Assembly (NCBI GenBank): GCA_001873185.1
Contig: MNYQ01000241.1
Span: 1 to 32,390, forward strand
From: Ignavibacteria bacterium CG2_30_36_16
GTDB lineage: Bacteria > Bacteroidota > Ignavibacteria > Ignavibacteriales > Ignavibacteriaceae
DNA length: 32,390 nt
Direction: 5' to 3'
Positions within the stretch are counted from its first letter, which is position 1. The number at the start of each line of letters is the position of its first letter. Below are positions 28,179 to 32,390 of this stretch, in pieces. Below the pieces are notes generated by a model. That model was not told the origin of the DNA and ran no database searches. It saw only the letters and a program-made list of their open reading frames with translations. Position numbers and translations under genes: made by a program.

Positions 28179-30530
28179 ATGCAGCCACAGGAAGACAACA
28201 CGACAACAGATTTTATCCGGCTAAAGGAAGAAATCAAAATACTTACTTCCGAGAACGAATCATTAAAACAAACTGCGTCTAATTTAGAGAAACAACTCAA
28301 TCAATTCGTATTAGTATTTAATAATTCTCCCGAAGCAATTGTCTTCCTTGATCTAAAAGGTAACATTCAAAAAATTAATACTCGTGTTCAAGAATGGCTT
28401 GGTTATCCGCCCGAAGAAGTTCTTGGAAAAAATTTGCTGATGCTTCCTTTTCTTTCTATAAAAAGTAAAGCAATTGTTCTTAAAAATTTTACTGACAGAC
28501 TTCGGGGTAAAGAAGTAGGTACGTATGAACTTGAATTTATTACCGCTTCGGGTGAATTGAAAATCGGCAGACTTTCCGGGCAAATAATTAAAAATGAAAA
28601 CGGGAAAATTGCAGGCGATCTTGTGATGGTGCTTGATATTACAAAACAACTTAAATATGAAAATGAATTAAGAGAGAGCCGCGAAACTTTTAAAACTCTG
28701 ACTGATACAATCGAGTCGGCTATTTTTATTGTGCGCGAAACAAAGTTTCTATACATCAATAAATTTGGCGAAAGACTTTTTGGTTATACTTTGGATGAAC
28801 TCCGTCAAAAACATTTTTGGGATATCGTTCATCCAGATGATAGGGCAATGGTTAAAGAGAGAGGATTTGCACGTCAAAGAAAAGAAAATGTCCCCTCAAG
28901 CTACGAGTTTCGCATAATCACTAAAACCAATGAAACAAGATGGATGCATTATACCGGCGCTTATCTTGAGTTTGAAGGCAAACCCGCTCTGATAGGCAAT
29001 GTTTTTGACGTTACAGAAAGTAAACTTTCCGAAGAAAAACTGCGCGATAATTTTGTGAGGTTTCAAACAATATTCAACAGCAGCGCATTCGGAATTGCTC
29101 TTGTTGATCTTAAGGGGAACATAATTGATGTGAACAATTCTATTTGTAAAATGTTCGGTTACACTGCTAACGAAATGAAAATACTGAACTTTGTAAAAAT
29201 ATCTCACCCGGAAGATACCAAAAATGATGCGGCAATGTATATGGAGCTTCTTGAAGGGAAAATTTCTCATTATCAAAGTGAAAAAAGATACATAAAAAAA
29301 GACGCAACTGTAATGTGGGCTAAAATTACGGTCTCTCTTATCAGAGGGAAAGAGGGTAATCCTGAGTACGCGTTAGGAATGGTTGAGGATATTACAGAAA
29401 AAAAACAGATGCAAGAAAAACTCACGCGAGAGCATTTCCTTTTTACCACTTTGATGAAACATATTCCCGATTCAATTTATTTCAAGGATGAAAAGAGTAG
29501 ATTTATTGCAGTTAATGAGGCAACAGCAAAAAAAATGGAGCTTGACAATCCGAAGCAATTAATTGGGAAAAGCGATTACGATTTTTTCACTCACGATCAT
29601 GCTGATCAAGCTTTCCATGACGAACAGGAGATGATGAAGCAAAGCAGATCTATCATTGGCGTTGAAGAAAAAGAAACCTGGCGGGATGGAACGGTTACCT
29701 GGGTTTCATCTACAAAAATTCCTTTACAAAATGAAAAAGGAGAAACAATCGGAACATTTGGAATATCGAGGGACATAACAAGCAAAAAGGAAATTGAAGA
29801 AAAACTTAAATCTTACACTGAAGAACTTAAACAACTTAATGCAAATAAAGACAGATTTTTCTCAATCCTCGCTCATGATCTACGCAGCCCGTTCACCGCT
29901 TTACTCGGTTATTCCGATATAATCTGCACAGATTACAAATCGTTATCCGAAGACGAATTAGTAGAGTTTGCTGGAAATATAAATATGGTTGCAAAAAATG
30001 TGTATGGACTTCTCGAAAACCTTTTAGATTGGTCCCGTATTCAAACCGGAAGAATTGAATACAAGCCGGAAGTAATTAACTTCTCGGCTATCGGAAAAAA
30101 TGTAATAAAATTATTTAATGATTCGGCTAAAAATAAAACTATTACATTATCACTCGAATGTGAGGAAGAAGATAAATTGTTTGCAGATGAAAATATGCTC
30201 CATACAGTGCTTAGGAATCTTGTTTCTAACGCAATAAAGTTTACCCGACCGGGGGGCGAGATAAAAATAAAGTTGCAGCCTTTCGATGAACACTTCGCAC
30301 AAGTTTCCGTTATAGATAACGGCGTTGGCATTTCCGACAAGGACAAAATCAAGTTGTTCGATCTTTCAATTTCTTTTACTACGACAGGCACATCAAAAGA
30401 AATTGGCACCGGGCTTGGTTTAATTTTATGCAAGGAGCTTGTTGAAAAGAATGGCGGCAAAATATGGGTTGAAAGCAAACATGGTGAAGGAAGTAGTTTC
30501 AATTTTACTGTCCCAAAAGTTGAAGCATAA
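28179..30530 (+). CDS. Sensor histidine kinase: about four PAS domains, HisKA, HATPase
   Basis: MVLDITKQL, IGNVFDVTESK, LGMVEDITEKK, FGISRDITSKK PAC ends; SILAHDLRSPFTALLGYSD; NLVSNAIKFT; DNGVGIS; GTGLGLILCKEL. Confidence 0.95.
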   Translation: MQPQEDNTTTDFIRLKEEIKILTSENESLKQTASNLEKQLNQFVLVFNNSPEAIVFLDLKGNIQKINTRVQEWLGYPPEEVLGKNLLMLPFLSIKSKAIVLKNFTDRLRGKEVGTYELEFITASGELKIGRLSGQIIKNENGKIAGDLVMVLDITKQLKYENELRESRETFKTLTDTIESAIFIVRETKFLYINKFGERLFGYTLDELRQKHFWDIVHPDDRAMVKERGFARQRKENVPSSYEFRIITKTNETRWMHYTGAYLEFEGKPALIGNVFDVTESKLSEEKLRDNFVRFQTIFNSSAFGIALVDLKGNIIDVNNSICKMFGYTANEMKILNFVKISHPEDTKNDAAMYMELLEGKISHYQSEKRYIKKDATVMWAKITVSLIRGKEGNPEYALGMVEDITEKKQMQEKLTREHFLFTTLMKHIPDSIYFKDEKSRFIAVNEATAKKMELDNPKQLIGKSDYDFFTHDHADQAFHDEQEMMKQSRSIIGVEEKETWRDGTVTWVSSTKIPLQNEKGETIGTFGISRDITSKKEIEEKLKSYTEELKQLNANKDRFFSILAHDLRSPFTALLGYSDIICTDYKSLSEDELVEFAGNINMVAKNVYGLLENLLDWSRIQTGRIEYKPEVINFSAIGKNVIKLFNDSAKNKTITLSLECEEEDKLFADENMLHTVLRNLVSNAIKFTRPGGEIKIKLQPFDEHFAQVSVIDNGVGISDKDKIKLFDLSISFTTTGTSKEIGTGLGLILCKELVEKNGGKIWVESKHGEGSSFNFTVPKVEA

Positions 30531-30598
30531 TTTTTTTTTCGATAATCTATCAGTAAAAAGCAGGAGCAAAACAATTTTGCATGAAAAAATAAACTTCT

Positions 30599-30780
30599 GG
30601 ACATCTCTAAAAATCCGTTATCTAATGGATCGCAATGACTTTTCTCTTGTGTTATTGCGAACGAGTCTTCGAGTGAAGCAATCTGATTCTTTTGTTGAGA
30701 TTGCTTCGTGCTGCTGCCCTCGCAATGACTGTTCTTTTGTGTCATTGCGAATCCCGCATGCGGGAAGTGAAGCAATCTTT
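30599..30780. repeat. GCAATGAC/GAAGCAATC palindromic repeat cluster (copy 2, three alternating units)
   Basis: Units GTTATTGCGAACGAGTCTTCGAGTGAAGCAATC (30651-30683), GATTGCTTCGTGCTGCTGCCCTCGCAATGAC (30699-30729), GTCATTGCGAATCCCGCATGCGGGAAGTGAAGCAATC (30741-30777). Begins GGACATCTC, as in copy 1; right end not recognisable. Confidence 0.75.
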
Positions 30781-30846
30781 TGTTTTTAATTCAAAATTGA
30801 TATCACTTCATCCGGCAGCCGCCAATCTGCATAAGGTGACCTAATA

Positions 30847-30961
30847 ACTAACTTTACGCATGAAGTTCTCACTCTTGCTCGTGATCGTAATCTTGCTCGG
30901 TTTTAAATCCGATAAAGAGCACGATTACGGTCAAGATCAAGACAACGTGCGTAACATGACT
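30847..30961. repeat. MITE-like element A with TTACGCA ends and hexamer-repeat hairpin core
   Basis: Ends ACTAACTTTACGCA (30847-30860) / TGCGTAACATGACT (30948-30961), flanked by TAATA (30842-30846 and 30962-30966). Core contains GATTAC/GATCAC/GAGCAA-type hexamers in inverted arms around TTTTAAAT. Confidence 0.7.
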
Positions 30962-32064
30962 TAATAATTCTTCTCCGCTATTGCTGTCCATTCATGCGTC
31001 TGAATTTGAAATTCTTTGTACGATTCATAAACCTTTTTACTTTGCGCATCTGCATTAGTAATTTCGTTAAACACTTGTAAAGCGAATTCCTTTAACTTGT
31101 TCAACACATCATCTGGAAAATCTTTTAAGTTTATTTTGTCTTCGTTTTTCAATTTCAAAAGATATTCAGCGTTTTTTTGCTCGAATCCTGAAAGCAACTG
31201 CATAGTTACCGCAGAAGCTGCACATCGTATAATTGATTGAAGATCTGCAGGTAAACTTTCATAAGCATTTTTATTTACAATTAATTCTAAAGTACCGGTT
31301 GGTTCCTGCCACCCGGGCGAATAATAATATTTCGCAATCTTATGAAATCCCATTAGATAATCGTGATAGGGACCAATCCACTCAAGTGCATCAATTACTC
31401 CACGCTCAAGGTTTGTGTAAAGTTCGCTGCCGGGGGAAAGAATTGCTGAAGCTCCCGCTTTTGTTATTACCTTTCCGCCGAGACCGGGCATTCGAATTTT
31501 TAATCCTTGTAAATCTGCTAACGAATTTATTTCTTTATTGAACCATCCTCCCATCTGTCCGCCTGTATTTCCGCAAACAAAAGGAATAAGATTATGCGGC
31601 GCATAAGTTTGTTCCCATAGTTGAATTCCGCCTCCATCGAATAGCCATGCGTTAGTCTGTTGTGTGTTCATACCGAAAGGTATTCCGGAAAAAAATTGAG
31701 CGGCAGGAATTTTCCCCGCCCAATAATAAGGTGCACCGTGTCCCATTTCAGCAACGCCTTGAGAAACCGCATCAAACGTCTCTAATGCAGGCACAAGTTC
31801 ACCGCCGCCATAAACCTGTATCTTCAATCTTCCGCCGGACATTTCGTCAATCCATACCGCCATCTTATCGGCATACTCGCCAAGCAGCGGAAAATGTGGC
31901 GACCAGGTAGTTACCATTCTCCAGTTAAAAGTTTTTCCGCTATAACCGGAAGTATTATTTTTTTTCTCATTGTTTCCGCACCCGGGAATTCCCGAAGCGA
32001 CAGTAAATGCAGCCGCAGAAAAAGTTGCTGCTTTAATAAAATCTCTGCGTTCTAATTTTTTCAT
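30961..32064 (-). CDS. TRAP transporter substrate-binding protein, DctP family (apparently an orphan)
   Basis: RRDFIKAATFSAAAF Tat-like/lipoprotein signal; WSPHFPLLGEYADKMAVWIDEMSGGRLKIQVYGGGELVPALETFDAVSQGVAEMGH; WIGPYHDYLMGFHKIAKYYY. Confidence 0.93.
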   Translation of the reverse strand: MKKLERRDFIKAATFSAAAFTVASGIPGCGNNEKKNNTSGYSGKTFNWRMVTTWSPHFPLLGEYADKMAVWIDEMSGGRLKIQVYGGGELVPALETFDAVSQGVAEMGHGAPYYWAGKIPAAQFFSGIPFGMNTQQTNAWLFDGGGIQLWEQTYAPHNLIPFVCGNTGGQMGGWFNKEINSLADLQGLKIRMPGLGGKVITKAGASAILSPGSELYTNLERGVIDALEWIGPYHDYLMGFHKIAKYYYSPGWQEPTGTLELIVNKNAYESLPADLQSIIRCAASAVTMQLLSGFEQKNAEYLLKLKNEDKINLKDFPDDVLNKLKEFALQVFNEITNADAQSKKVYESYKEFQIQTHEWTAIAEKNY

Positions 32065-32203
32065 TGCATGCCTTTTTATTTAAGAAACTGACTGATTTTG
32101 AAATTAAATTTTTGAGTTAACTTATCTAATACCTATTTGCATTAAAACTTGATTTGCGATTTTTTTATATGTCTTGAGCGACTTATTAATATTAACATAA
32201 TTA

Positions 32204-32347
32204 ACTGAAGTTACGCACTTTGTGATTTCTTAGTGTCTTTGTGACTTGGTGGCAAAAAGAAAGTATAAAAAATGAGCCACAAAGGCACTAAGTCACCAAG
32301 TTTCACTAAGAATATTTTATGAAATTCAACTCATGCGTAACTTCAGT
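32204..32347. repeat. MITE-like element B with perfect 14-bp TIRs and CACnAAGn-repeat hairpin core
   Basis: ACTGAAGTTACGCA (32204-32217) / TGCGTAACTTCAGT (32334-32347), perfect inverted repeat flanked by AATTA (32199-32203 and 32348-32352). Core arms CTTAGTGTCTTTGTGACTTGGTGGC / GCCACAAAGGCACTAAGTCACCAAG. Confidence 0.8.
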
Positions 32348-32390
32348 AATTAATGTAAATAAAAATATAAAATTAAACGATATTATACCT

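Noticed and set aside
28353-28759. Overlapping antisense ORFs inside histidine kinase 2
   Set aside because: Antisense shadows of a well-supported CDS, without recognisable domains.
30041-30775. 244-aa minus-strand ORF
   Set aside because: It is antisense to the second histidine kinase and runs into the palindromic repeats (HCEGSSTKQSQQ..., a typical repeat-derived translation). No protein-like family signal.
30599-30780. Possible CRISPR array
   Set aside because: Units alternate in orientation, differ internally and have no unique spacers of uniform length; no cas genes in the window.
30439-30789. 116-aa plus-strand ORF
   Set aside because: Out of frame with the kinase 3' end and then translates the GCAATGAC repeats (RTSLRVKQSDSFVEIASCCCPRND).

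Overview
This is an AT-rich bacterial chromosomal window. Gene content and possible TAnnTTTG promoter elements suggest the Bacteroidota/Ignavibacteria group (inference). Most of it is ordinary housekeeping and metabolic sequence: surE-phzF-VWA membrane protein-comF; a plant-like acyl-ACP desaturase; a thioredoxin-like lipoprotein next to membrane-anchored MsrA; an AMP-ligase/ACP/PlsC fusion; DUF4286; an SLC13/DASS transporter; gatB; lepB; a tandem M16 peptidase pair; a possible YibQ-like protein; crotonase; DUF2231; SDR; truA; MgtC/DUF4010; two adjacent four-PAS histidine kinases; and an orphan TRAP DctP. The left edge holds two mobile-element remnants: a tyrosine recombinase C-terminus and an orfA-type transposase with in-frame stops. 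The least ordinary signal is at the right edge. Two short non-coding elements (30847-30961 and 32204-32347) have related 14-bp ends built on TTACGCA and apparent 5-bp target duplications. Their two ends are asymmetric and matched, they lie in opposite orientation around dctP, and their hairpin cores are unrelated and made of short-period repeats. One of them lies exactly at the dctP stop codon. A second palindromic repeat family (GTCATTGCGA...GAAGCAATC) occurs at about 7964-8111 and about 30599-30780. I found no CRISPR array, tRNA, rRNA or clear defence system.
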